DNA of 64,000 nt from an uncultured Thermoguttaceae bacterium (GTDB taxonomy: Bacteria > Planctomycetota > Planctomycetia > Pirellulales > Thermoguttaceae): positions 186,001-250,000 of the forward strand of contig CALKER010000004.1 of assembly GCA_938084835.1 (NCBI GenBank), in the 5' to 3' direction. Every line of letters starts with the position of its first letter. The stretch's first letter is position 1. The notes beneath the pieces were generated by a model. That model did no database searches, was not told where the DNA came from, and saw only the letters and a list, made by a program, of their open reading frames with translations. Below are positions 8,000-17,016 of this stretch, piece by piece. Made by a program: the position numbers and the translations under genes.

Positions 8000-10900
8000 C
8001 TACCAAAGGCGGATACGAAGCGTTTGGCCGGCCTGAAGGATTGTCGGTTCAGCAAACTCAATCTGAAGTTGATCGCGATGAACCGTCAACCGTGCAGGAA
8101 CAGTGTGGTCTGGAAGTAGCCGCACGTCGATTTGCTGAGGCCGATGTGGCCCCACCGGCGCCAAATAAAGAGTTTGCAACCTAAGAAGCCCCCAACAAAG
8201 CCGAAGCTCCGCCCAAAGGCTATCATCTTCCCGCTTTTGGGTGAAGCTGCCCCATCCCTCGGCCGCCGTAAAGGCCGCTCGGAAGCTTTCCGGACGAAGC
8301 CGGGGAGCAAAAGCCAGAATTCCTCTGGGACCATCGTAGTGGTACCCGCACAGGGCGAGAAACACCCCGTAACTTGCCATGCTTCGCGCGTAGTGGTCCC
8401 CGCACTCGACTTCGTTCCACGGGTTGCGTTTAGCAGGATGATAACGATCATGCACCAACCGGGTGATGGCCAAACCCTCTTCTACCATCCCCTCGGCGAT
8501 CATGTGCCAAGCCAGCTGGTACTCGAAACCGTTCATGCATTCGTTGAAATAATAGTCGAATCCCTTCGGAACTCGCTGGACGGGCAGGAAAGGCCAGGTG
8601 CACATAATCACACCTCCCTCTCCCGCCAGGGCGTACCAGCGTCCTGGCTTATGAACGGCCCGATAAGGCCCCACATCCAAAGTGACGTTGTAGCGCCAAA
8701 GACTGCGGAGAGCTGATCGCACGTGGTCGGCATCCAGAATGCGACCTAGACCCAGTTGCCAAGCCCAGCTTTGCCCCAACACCTGGTCGATGTGGCAACC
8801 GTTGTAGGACCCCACCGCGTCGGCGTGTGCTGGGTCGGCTAGATGTACGTAATACTCGCCGTTGAAAAGCCTTTCATCGATATTTCTTCGGCCTTGGGCG
8901 AAGAGTTGTCGGCACTTTTGAGCAAATGACTGATCGTTCATTCGCCAAGCCATCTCTTCGCCCGCGCGAAGGGCGGCTAAGTACATCCCACTGAGCCACG
9001 CCACTTGCCCATACCAGTCTGCATCGAGCGTGTTATGCTGCGGACCATCCAAAAAGCCGTCACCGTCGATGTCCCGGCTCATGAGGAATTCCAAAGAACG
9101 TTTCACTTTGGGCCATATTCGCTGCAGGAAGCTATCGTCGGCACTCATCAGGTGTTCGCGGAAGGCGCGCAGAATACAGCCGGCCTGCCCGTCAGCAGCC
9201 CAATGACGGTTGTGTTCCGCCCGAAATGCGATCATTCCGCTTTCAGGATCAAAAGCTACCCCGTAATCGGCCATTTCCCGTGCCGACCGTTCCAGCTGGG
9301 GGAATAGCCGCGCCACTGCCTGAGCGTATTGCCACACGTGTGTACACGTACCGGGACAGCACCCCACTCCTTCCCAACCATAAAACCGCCCATTGGCCAG
9401 CCAGTGGCAGGTGGACGTGGCCAGCGTGGAAACATTAGCAAACACGCGGTCAAGCAACCAATAGGGCAAGGTAGAATCATACCATGTATCCCGCCAAAGC
9501 CGGGTCTGATCGCGCAGCCGATCGACGTTATCCGCCAGGTATTGCGCAACTTCGGCTGCCGATTGAAACCGGGTTTTGTACCACCGCCCGGCGGGAAGTC
9601 TCTCCAGTCGAAGGTTGGGGAAATACCAGGATATCACGAAGGCAATCGTTGCCGATTCCGAAGGCTGAAGCAGCACCGGGCAAATTAAAGCACTACACGG
9701 GGGAGTTCGAGAAGCCAAGTTATCGCCACTAAGGCTTTGCAACAACACGTCCGGCAAAGGCCCCGGCGGCAGTTGTTCTACGATTTGTACTTTGTGAGCG
9801 AGTTTCCCCAAAACGGCCAAGGCCATAGAGCCATAATCGGGGCGCTCCGCCAGGGGCAATTCTGGCGTAAGTGGTTTATCGGTAAACACGATGTGGTCCA
9901 CACCGATATTGCCCCAACTGCCCTTGACCTCGTCAACGATTTCGATTCGCGCCTCCTTCCCCGCCCAGGGGCGAACGTCGAAGCTCTGCCGCTGCATTCG
10001 GTTGTCGTTTCGGCCGGTGGCCGATGCTACCACGGTGCCGTCGATCAGGAGGTTTACACAGGTTCGACCCTTGTGGCTACCTCCCCCAATCCAAAACTGG
10101 ATGTAGTGACGATCGATCACAAAGGGGATACTGATCATACGTCCAGTATGGGCGTCCTTTTCGGCTATAGAGTCACCTGGAGCCGAAGCATGCGAATTGA
10201 CCACCCGATTGCCCTCTCCCCCAACATCGCCTTGATAGGAGGGAATGTTGATCCTTTCTACCGGCCCGGTACCAAAGGCGGTGCCTTCCACTGTCCAGCT
10301 TTCGTAAGTTGGTTTTTCGAAGTCTTCGAACAAAATATCGGGCCGCGTCGGCGACTCTTTCTCCGAGGGCAGAGCTTCCACCGAATGTTCCAAGAGGACG
10401 AGCTTGCCTTCTTGCCGCCGAAACATGCTTTTCGGCCTTGGGGCCCCCGAGAACTTGCATACGGCATTTTCCAACCATCCGACCAGTCGGCACTCCACCG
10501 GCTGGGGTGAATCATTTTTCAAAGTGAACATCAGAATAGTGGCCGGCAGTGCCGAGTCCTCCGGATTAAGGGGAATAAACGGCGAAAACGCCTCCAGACA
10601 GACACGCACAGGGGAATCAGGGTCATCGTATTCCACCCGACCGATGGGATATTCCCCTCGAAAGCGGATGCGGCGAAAACCTGCTCGATCTAGAGAACGA
10701 ATTTGGCGATCCTCCCCCTGCCGGATTTCCAAGGCGAAACCCTGCTGAATGGGGGACGACGGTGCCGGTGGGCTAGCGTAGTGATTTGGGCCGGTCCGTA
10801 TCGGCTGATTAAAAATGTCCCAATGCCATAGCTTGCCATCTCCGCCCAAATACACTTGCCCGGCACAAATACCGCCGATTGGCATACCTATCCACCGGAG

Positions 10901-11191
10901 TTCCTCTCCTTCGTAAACATCAGGGCTTCCCCGAGCAGTAAGAGACGCCCACCAGATGGGGTCGAAGTTTTTCTCCGGCGGTATCAGCTTCGCATGCTCG
11001 GGATTAGGTGTTAGACCATCGCTCCCAGGGGGATTCCCGCAAACGATTGCCTCCGGCATTCCGAGCAACACCGGCATTACGGCAGTCATCGCCCACCATA
11101 AAAGCACGAGCCACCACCCCGTCCCTCCCAGGCCTTCAGGTTCCCCTTGCTGGATGATGCACTGCCGAGGCTTAATGTATGGGATCATCAT
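8000..11191 (-). CDS. Secreted GH116-type glycosidase with inserted beta-sandwich
   Basis: This 1063-residue protein has a hydrophobic N-terminal segment (about 26-50) that looks like a signal or anchor. The GH116 N-terminal domain begins near residue 75 (IGMPIGGICAGQVYLGGDGKLWHWDIF at 101-127). The catalytic alpha-barrel holds GWEGVGCCPGTCTHVW at 605-620, where Glu607 aligns with the nucleophile of the GBA2/TxGH116 family, and HNTLD at 719-723, where Asp723 aligns with the acid/base. Residues about 285-437 (FEDFEKPTYESW to GVDHIVFTD) form an extra beta-rich module that resembles carbohydrate-binding sandwiches fused to other glycosidases. It probably hydrolyses beta-linked glucosides or related sugars. 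The start follows AAGG at a normal distance. Confidence 0.88.
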   Translation of the reverse strand: MMIPYIKPRQCIIQQGEPEGLGGTGWWLVLLWWAMTAVMPVLLGMPEAIVCGNPPGSDGLTPNPEHAKLIPPEKNFDPIWWASLTARGSPDVYEGEELRWIGMPIGGICAGQVYLGGDGKLWHWDIFNQPIRTGPNHYASPPAPSSPIQQGFALEIRQGEDRQIRSLDRAGFRRIRFRGEYPIGRVEYDDPDSPVRVCLEAFSPFIPLNPEDSALPATILMFTLKNDSPQPVECRLVGWLENAVCKFSGAPRPKSMFRRQEGKLVLLEHSVEALPSEKESPTRPDILFEDFEKPTYESWTVEGTAFGTGPVERINIPSYQGDVGGEGNRVVNSHASAPGDSIAEKDAHTGRMISIPFVIDRHYIQFWIGGGSHKGRTCVNLLIDGTVVASATGRNDNRMQRQSFDVRPWAGKEARIEIVDEVKGSWGNIGVDHIVFTDKPLTPELPLAERPDYGSMALAVLGKLAHKVQIVEQLPPGPLPDVLLQSLSGDNLASRTPPCSALICPVLLQPSESATIAFVISWYFPNLRLERLPAGRWYKTRFQSAAEVAQYLADNVDRLRDQTRLWRDTWYDSTLPYWLLDRVFANVSTLATSTCHWLANGRFYGWEGVGCCPGTCTHVWQYAQAVARLFPQLERSAREMADYGVAFDPESGMIAFRAEHNRHWAADGQAGCILRAFREHLMSADDSFLQRIWPKVKRSLEFLMSRDIDGDGFLDGPQHNTLDADWYGQVAWLSGMYLAALRAGEEMAWRMNDQSFAQKCRQLFAQGRRNIDERLFNGEYYVHLADPAHADAVGSYNGCHIDQVLGQSWAWQLGLGRILDADHVRSALRSLWRYNVTLDVGPYRAVHKPGRWYALAGEGGVIMCTWPFLPVQRVPKGFDYYFNECMNGFEYQLAWHMIAEGMVEEGLAITRLVHDRYHPAKRNPWNEVECGDHYARSMASYGVFLALCGYHYDGPRGILAFAPRLRPESFRAAFTAAEGWGSFTQKREDDSLWAELRLCWGLLRLQTLYLAPVGPHRPQQIDVRLLPDHTVPARLTVHRDQLQIEFAEPTILQAGQTLRIRLW

Positions 11192-11553
11192 TGAACCTTC
11201 TCTTTAGTCGGGGCTATTTGCAGATCAATTCCAGTTTACACGCGCACAGGACCTTAAAACGGAAGGCTTTCCCTCGATCGCAGGAAGAATTCTGCACCTT
11301 AATTGACGAATCAACACGCCCCGTAGCATTACGCACAGTTGTCTGAGGGTTAGCCGAGCTTACAAAAGATATTAGCAAACCTATCGCAGTCAAGTAGTGA
11401 AGAGGGGATCCTCCGGATTTTGAGCTTGCCGCCTTCGGTCCCACCCGCGGGAAAATGCCTGAAACCCTGAAACTCCATACGCTTCGCAGTCAGCCCAAGG
11501 ATAGCTTACATCTGCCTGTAGCTACCAATTTTCATTGAGCCCCAACAATTTCC
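11192..11553. other. Spacer between two glycosidase genes, nothing seen
   Basis: There are 362 bases between the two minus-strand glycosidase genes. No gene, strong hairpin or clear promoter was recognised. Confidence 0.5.
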
Positions 11554-13860
11554 CTACCTGGGCTGGTACAGTATGATGTTGTCGCGACGGCTTTCTGGGT
11601 GCACTTCCACTCGGATCAACTCTCCCGCAGCTACTTTGCCCATCACCATAGTGTTATACGGGGCATGAAGCTTGAACTCCACATCCCAGTCTGCAGGCCA
11701 GGCCGGTAAGAGGTAGATCTCAGGACCGTCAGATTGCAAAAGCATGGCCTGAAGTGCCTTCATGAGAACACTCCCATGACATTGGTCCGGAACCCAGTCA
11801 TAATTCGGTCCCCAGAAAGCTGGAAATCGTTCCGCCGGATTCTTGCTTCTTGCCCGTTGGACCAGGTACTGGCGTGTCTCATGTGGCAAGCCCAGATAGG
11901 CCAGGAACACATCATCTTGCCGCCAGCCGATCGGCCCCCGGTCCAAACGATGTTCCAGGGCCAAAAGGCCCCACTCGAGGTTCGGTTTCCCCAAGGCAAT
12001 AAGACGGAAGGGAAAAACAGCGTACAGCTCCGGGTTTTCAATGTTTTGTTTGATTTTAAACTCCCGGGCGGGTGCCAGCATAATCCTGCCGTCCTCGGTC
12101 TTCCGCAGGGGAAGTTGGGGAAGTTTTTCGCGGAAGTTATAAAGCCAGGTACGCTCTTCGGCGGAAAGTAAATTGTCTGGTAAGCGGAGCAGCCGGCCGA
12201 CCACTGCGTGAAGCCCGGCCACCTCGGGCATTGGATCCACACATTCCCACCACGTTTCTAAGGCTTGCGCCGGCCAGAAGACCAATTTTCCTTCCGGACC
12301 GACCTTGTAGTATTGTTCAAAAAAGCTCATTACTTCACGAGCTACCGGCCAGAGGCATTCCCGAAAGAACGCTTCGTCCTCCGAATGTTCGAAATAATCA
12401 AGCATCAACCAGGTGAGCTCTGGGCCGGCGACCCACTCCCATTTGTGCCACCTGCTTTCCTGGAGCTTGTCCTCCCGCTCTGAAGCAGGCCGCCAGCCAT
12501 AGGTCTCGGTGAATACGTCGCCCCAAAAATAGATGCATTCAGGAATATAGATGCCCCCGTGGTTGAAATAGCGGCGCGTGCGAAACTGGAACAGGGGGAA
12601 CAATTCTTGGGCATACATCCGGAACAGAGCATGCATCAAATCGAAATCGCCCGCCGTGCACATCGTGTGGTAAGGCAAGCGGGTGTTTTGCCACCAATAG
12701 CCTGGCCCCCACCGGCGATAATCCGGCCCGCCAGGTTCACCTTCCCAGGGCACAGTAAATAGCGATCCGTTAAACTTAATTGGATACCGGCCGCGGCCAG
12801 CACAAGCGTTTAGATATCGCTGCAGTTGGTAGGCCCTGGCCAGCACGAACCCGTCGTCTTCTTCCACGCCCAGGTGAAGCGGGGCTGCTTGAAGGATAGT
12901 ATTCTCATTAGCAAACTTAGAAGAGCGAATATGGATCCAACTACGGTTCCAAAATCCTCCCCACCACCTTTCGTGTTCAGCCCGCCGAATATCTAAGGAG
13001 ATAGCTCGGGCTTTCTGAAGCTCTTCCTGCACTTTCCTCAGCCACTCATCGGGTGTAGACGGATGGAGCGTCTCGACGTAGATTTCAAACGAATGCTTGG
13101 TGCCTTCCCCACTGGAGAGCGTGCGATGATCTAAACGATTCGGCCTACTGGAAGTGACAATGGCCCCAAAAGTACGGTGAAGAAGTGGATCCTGCCGAGG
13201 AAAATCTTCAATCCCTTGAATCCTGGCGCATAGGGCGGGACCCACCGAGATGTGGTTGTGATGATACCAGCCAATCGAATCCGTAAGCTCGGTCAGAACC
13301 GTATCCGGCTGAATGATCATTTTTTCAGGCTCGCGAGGAAAGATATCGCTTACTTCTGCCTTCGGAAGGGCGGCCGGTTGCGTTCGCCATAGATCGAGCA
13401 TGGCCTTAGCTTCAGTAGGTTGTGCGGTCTGAATCTCCACACAGATGAGGGGTCGGTGTGCATCAACCCACACGTCCCACCGAACCCTCTCTTTTGGCAA
13501 GCCATAGCGGATGGTCAACATGCCGCTGCGGAGCTGAAGTGTTTGCCTAAAGAGATGCTGGGTGGCATTCACGGAGTTCGCCACTTGAATTCTCAACCCG
13601 CCGACTTTCACCAGCCGGCCATACTCGTCCCAAGCGTCTGTACGGGCGATATACATCCTCAGCGCCCCCGACGGTTCCATCCAGATGTTGACAGCAACTT
13701 CCCCATTGCCTAGGGGCATGGAACCGTGGCAGTCCTCGCTGGGACTGTCCCACACCAGTTGGTAGATGTCTGAAAGCTCTCCGGCAGAAACGTTGCCAGT
13801 TAAGACCCAAATCAGGATTCCCAGCGCCGTAAGGATAAACAGCCTGATACCTCGCCTCAT
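11554..13860 (-). CDS. Secreted DUF5703 glycosidase-like protein
   Basis: This protein has about 768 residues. I chose ATG 13860 because it begins MRRGIRLFILTALGILIWVL, a good signal peptide ending near VSAGELS. In-frame codons upstream to 14034 would bury that signal. The N-terminal domain reads LVWDSPSEDCHGSMPLGNGEV and IARTDAWDEYGRLVKVGGLRI, the hallmark of DUF5703. The C-terminal part (GYWWQNTRLPYHTM, WEWVAGPELTWLMLDYFEHS, GWRQDDVFLAYLGL) looks like the alpha/alpha barrel of GH95/GH78-type enzymes. It is probably an extracytoplasmic glycoside hydrolase, possibly on fucosyl, rhamnosyl or galactosyl linkages, but the specificity is unknown. It lies upstream of the GH116 gene on the same strand. 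Confidence 0.85.
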   Translation of the reverse strand: MRRGIRLFILTALGILIWVLTGNVSAGELSDIYQLVWDSPSEDCHGSMPLGNGEVAVNIWMEPSGALRMYIARTDAWDEYGRLVKVGGLRIQVANSVNATQHLFRQTLQLRSGMLTIRYGLPKERVRWDVWVDAHRPLICVEIQTAQPTEAKAMLDLWRTQPAALPKAEVSDIFPREPEKMIIQPDTVLTELTDSIGWYHHNHISVGPALCARIQGIEDFPRQDPLLHRTFGAIVTSSRPNRLDHRTLSSGEGTKHSFEIYVETLHPSTPDEWLRKVQEELQKARAISLDIRRAEHERWWGGFWNRSWIHIRSSKFANENTILQAAPLHLGVEEDDGFVLARAYQLQRYLNACAGRGRYPIKFNGSLFTVPWEGEPGGPDYRRWGPGYWWQNTRLPYHTMCTAGDFDLMHALFRMYAQELFPLFQFRTRRYFNHGGIYIPECIYFWGDVFTETYGWRPASEREDKLQESRWHKWEWVAGPELTWLMLDYFEHSEDEAFFRECLWPVAREVMSFFEQYYKVGPEGKLVFWPAQALETWWECVDPMPEVAGLHAVVGRLLRLPDNLLSAEERTWLYNFREKLPQLPLRKTEDGRIMLAPAREFKIKQNIENPELYAVFPFRLIALGKPNLEWGLLALEHRLDRGPIGWRQDDVFLAYLGLPHETRQYLVQRARSKNPAERFPAFWGPNYDWVPDQCHGSVLMKALQAMLLQSDGPEIYLLPAWPADWDVEFKLHAPYNTMVMGKVAAGELIRVEVHPESRRDNIILYQPR

Positions 13861-14769
13861 AACGCCATAACTCTCGTGAAAATGGCTTCGACAAAAGAGA
13901 AATCCACACTTAGCGCCGCTGGCAACTGCCCAACTAGCATTCGCCCTCCGCATTCGAGAGCCCCCGCATACGATGCCGGTGGAAGATTCACTTCTAGCAT
14001 GGACCCGAAGGCCAGAAGTGACGTGCTTTACCAAGACCAGGGTGTTTAGGGCTGGATCTTCCGCACTGTCCCGTATTTTCCAGGTTTGCCCAAATTGCCT
14101 CTTTTGCCGCCTACTATCTCCACCTCCCGAGAGACTTCCTCCAAGACCGCAACCTCCGAAATCCGCTACTACCCTTAAAAGGTTTCCGCGGCTGCAGAGT
14201 GTGCAAGCAGGAAGGTATCGGGGCCATTCGTTGGCCTTTAAACCCGAAACTTTATAACCGAAAATCCGGGGAAGCTGAAACTATCGGTGAAATCAAAAAT
14301 ATGGGGCAGATTGTGCAATCAAACATCCACCAAATTAAGATGATTAAAGGATAACGGCGCTTGCTGCCGGTCCCTACCGCAGACGGAGGAATTCACTCGC
14401 GGTCGCAACTGTCCCAGTCGCACTGAGCCGGTCCCTAACACAGGATGGAAGAATTCCCGAAAGTTTTATTCCCAGAATTCTCGGGCTTCCAACGCACGAA
14501 GCTTCAAATAGCAACATTAATACCGCAAGCGATTTTCGGAACTTGCCTTTCGCCGAGCGCCTTAGCACCACGGTCCGCTGATCAGCCGCCAAAAAGCTTG
14601 CTGAACCAAGGTAATAAAGTTCACGGCACATGCCCCGGTATATCTTTCCGACCTCGTTAGCAAGCCTAGTTTAGGGAGGGGTCATCGCGGCTAACCTCTG
14701 GGGTGACCCGGCGGAACGAACGGCCGGCAGCCTCCTTGTTCTCTGACTGACCTGCGGGACAAGAATGCC
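13861..14769. other. Divergent spacer with paired direct repeat
   Basis: There are 909 bases between the minus-strand DUF5703 gene and the plus-strand acetyltransferase. Frames of 94 codons (13973-14257) and 85 codons (14374-14631, minus) have no start signal or domain character. The only clear structure is the direct repeat at 14366-14394 and 14427-14456. Confidence 0.55.
14366..14456. repeat. Direct repeat of about 30 bp, 61-bp period
   Basis: Both copies (14366-14394 and 14427-14456) begin GCCGGTCCCTA and end GAATTC, with a few changes between. They start 61 bp apart, the same offset as the repeat at 6788 and 6849, although the sequences differ. Confidence 0.55.
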
Positions 14770-15720
14770 ATGTTCGAGCGATTCCGAGTCAGGCTCACTC
14801 CACCGGAAAAGTGGGATCCGGTGCTGGAATTACTCCTTCGCCGATTACCGCCTCAGTACCGCCACCACCGCAAGGAGAGCATTCGCCGGCGGCTTAGGGG
14901 GGTCGATGGGATTCCTTTGGAATTGTGGCATGTGGAAACAGCTTCGTTGTCCCAGGGGCACGGTGTGCCCGAGGTGGCTGCGGGAATAGTGGAGTTTCAA
15001 CCCGGCCACGTAGCCATGGCCAGAGCTCCGAGCGTCCTAAGCCATCGATTCCGGCCTGCCGGGGTGCAATTGCTCCGCACTTGGAGGGAGATCCTACCCT
15101 CGCGGAATTGCCGTGTCCTTCAGGTGGTGGCGGAAGATCCAAGTGTTTTTTCCCGCAGAATGCTTCGGGAAGCTGGGCTAGTTCGAATCACATCGCTCCT
15201 TTACATGGCATGGGAGCCGCCACCCGGACAGTCGCCTCCTCTGTCAGCGGCGCTACCCCCCGAGCTACGGCTTGAACCTTTTCAAGACATTTCCAGCTTT
15301 TGGGAGCGGTTGTCCGCGGTCGTGCGGCGAACTTATCTAGCAAGTCTCGATTGCCCGGAAGTCTCCGAGGTGCGCAGCGTAGAGGATACCCTCCTGGGAT
15401 ATCGCCTAAGTGCGAAATGGGAGCCCTGGCTGTGGTTTATCCTTCGGCTTAAGGAGGAAGACATTGGCTGCCTCCTCCTGGCCGACCGGCCGGAGGAACA
15501 ATCCGTTGAGCTTGTTTACATGGGACTTGCTCCGGAATATCGCGGCCGAGGATGGAGCAAGCCGCTGATCGCCGAGGCGCAACGCCAGGCCACGGCGCTT
15601 GGTCGCAGTCATCTTGTGCTTGCTGCCGATGTCCGGAATTGGCCCGCTTTATGTGCTTACGAGCAAGCCGGCTTTCACAGCGTGGCTCGCGCGGATCTCT
15701 TCCAAAAGATCCTGGCTTAA
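14770..15720 (+). CDS. GNAT-family N-acetyltransferase
   Basis: This protein has 316 residues. The C-terminal half (about 165-316) is a GNAT domain. VELVYMGLAPEYRGRGWSKPLIAEA holds the acetyl-CoA binding loop (R-G-R-G-W), and AADVRNWPALCAYEQAGFHSV is the usual final motif. The N-terminal half may be a second, degraded GNAT fold, as in two-domain acetyltransferases of the MshD type; this is inference. The acceptor is unknown. The ribosome binding site before ATG 14770 is weak. The next gene is convergent. An AT-rich inverted repeat follows the stop by about 25 nt. Confidence 0.8.
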   Translation: MFERFRVRLTPPEKWDPVLELLLRRLPPQYRHHRKESIRRRLRGVDGIPLELWHVETASLSQGHGVPEVAAGIVEFQPGHVAMARAPSVLSHRFRPAGVQLLRTWREILPSRNCRVLQVVAEDPSVFSRRMLREAGLVRITSLLYMAWEPPPGQSPPLSAALPPELRLEPFQDISSFWERLSAVVRRTYLASLDCPEVSEVRSVEDTLLGYRLSAKWEPWLWFILRLKEEDIGCLLLADRPEEQSVELVYMGLAPEYRGRGWSKPLIAEAQRQATALGRSHLVLAADVRNWPALCAYEQAGFHSVARADLFQKILA

Positions 15721-16027
15721 CCTCTGCCGCTTGGCCCGAGCGACGCTTTTTGCACAAAAAGCTGTACACTCCAAGTCTTATGCAATTAGGAACCGGCAGA
15801 GGCCGAGAGGCCACACTTGCCCATCGGAAAACAGCTTCGCCAACTTGGAAGACCGACCCAAGGCCTCCAGAGCCAATAGTGCTGGAACTCGAATTGGCAC
15901 CAGCGGGCAGAGGTCCTCCCCGGACACAAGGGCCACCCTGTTAGACTTCTGACTCGGCCCTCGGGTCCGCCACACGCGTCCTCTAAAGGAGACTACCCCC
16001 TCCCGTTCAGAACCTCAACATGCCGGC
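15721..16027. other. Convergent spacer, no gene
   Basis: There are 307 bases between the GNAT stop and the slipin stop. Apart from the inverted repeat at 15745-15762 nothing is recognised. Short frames on both strands look random. Confidence 0.5.
15745..15762 (+). terminator. Inverted repeat after GNAT gene, weak terminator candidate
   Basis: GCTTTTTG and CAAAAAGC pair exactly around a central CA. It lies 25 nt after the GNAT stop, in a convergent spacer. The stem is AT-rich and no long T-run follows, so the terminator reading is tentative. Confidence 0.35.
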
Positions 16028-16813
16028 TTAAGCGGAGGTTCCAGGCTTTTTGTCAGATCCGCGGCTAATCATCGGTGCGATCAGATCGATCGGGATGGGG
16101 AAAACAATGGTCGTGTTATGCTCCGCTCCAACCTCCACCAATGTTTGCAGGTAACGCATGAGGATGGCCTTGGGCTGTTCTTCCAAAATGGCGGCCGCAT
16201 CCCGCAACTTAGCAGCAGCCTGGAACTCGCCCTCGGCGTGGATGATCTTAGCGCGACGCTCTCGCTCGCTTTCCGCCTGCTTAGCCATGGCACGCCGCAT
16301 TTGGTCGGGAAGATCAACATGCTTTAGCTCGACCAGCGAAATTTTTACTCCCCACGGAGCCGAGTGCTGGTCGATCACTTCTTGCAAACGAACATTTATC
16401 TTATCTCGCTCGGCAAGCAATTCATCTAGCTCCACCTGGCCCAAGATGCTCCGCAAAGTGGTCTGAGAAAGCTGAAAGGTGGCATAGCGGTAGTCTTCCA
16501 CCTCGAGTACGGCTTTCAGCGGATCGACCACGCGGAAGTACACCACGGCATTGACTTTCACCGAAACGTTGTCTCGCGTGATGATATCCTGCGGGGGAAT
16601 GTCCTGAACAACAGTCCGGAGGCTAACCCGCACCAATCGATCAATGGGCCAGAAGACCAGTATCAACCCGGGACCCTTAACGTAACCTAAGACCCGGCCT
16701 AAACGGAACACGACGCCCCGCTCGAATTCGTAAAGCACCCGAATGCACGACAGTAAATAGGCGACCACAACGGCAATAATCAAGCCCGTCCACTGTAAGA
16801 AGATGTTTTCCAT
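16028..16813 (-). CDS. Slipin (SPFH/stomatin-like membrane protein)
   Basis: This protein has about 261 residues. AGGAGG ends 7 nt before ATG 16813; a GTG directly upstream (16816) is too close to be preferred. One N-terminal transmembrane segment (about 8-27) is followed by an SPFH domain with [46 protein letters not shown] and a long helix [25 protein letters not shown]. This is the standard prokaryotic slipin layout. The protein oligomerises at the membrane and works with an NfeD-type partner, which is encoded directly upstream on the same strand at 17012-18940. The pair is a classic slipin/NfeD operon. Confidence 0.93.
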   Translation of the reverse strand: MENIFLQWTGLIIAVVVAYLLSCIRVLYEFERGVVFRLGRVLGYVKGPGLILVFWPIDRLVRVSLRTVVQDIPPQDIITRDNVSVKVNAVVYFRVVDPLKAVLEVEDYRYATFQLSQTTLRSILGQVELDELLAERDKINVRLQEVIDQHSAPWGVKISLVELKHVDLPDQMRRAMAKQAESERERRAKIIHAEGEFQAAAKLRDAAAILEEQPKAILMRYLQTLVEVGAEHNTTIVFPIPIDLIAPMISRGSDKKPGTSA

Positions 16814-16977
16814 CACTCTGCCTCCTGTTAATTAGCAAGCGTCAATTTTCCCACTCCCCAAAAGGGAGCGACCCATCCTTCTTTCCGTCCAAAAACTGTG
16901 GGGAACACTGCTTCGCCCAGCTCGTGGCATCGCCTGCCACAATCGGCTGACCTACCTCCGCGACATTGCATGCTTCT

Positions 16978-17016
16978 CTTGAGGGCAACGACATTCTTGA
17001 GGGCAACGACATCAAG
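16978..17016. repeat. Short tandem repeat at NfeD stop
   Basis: TTGAGGGCAACGACAT occurs twice in tandem just downstream of the NfeD stop codon (17012-17014, minus strand), in the slipin/NfeD spacer. It looks like a small local duplication. Confidence 0.5.
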
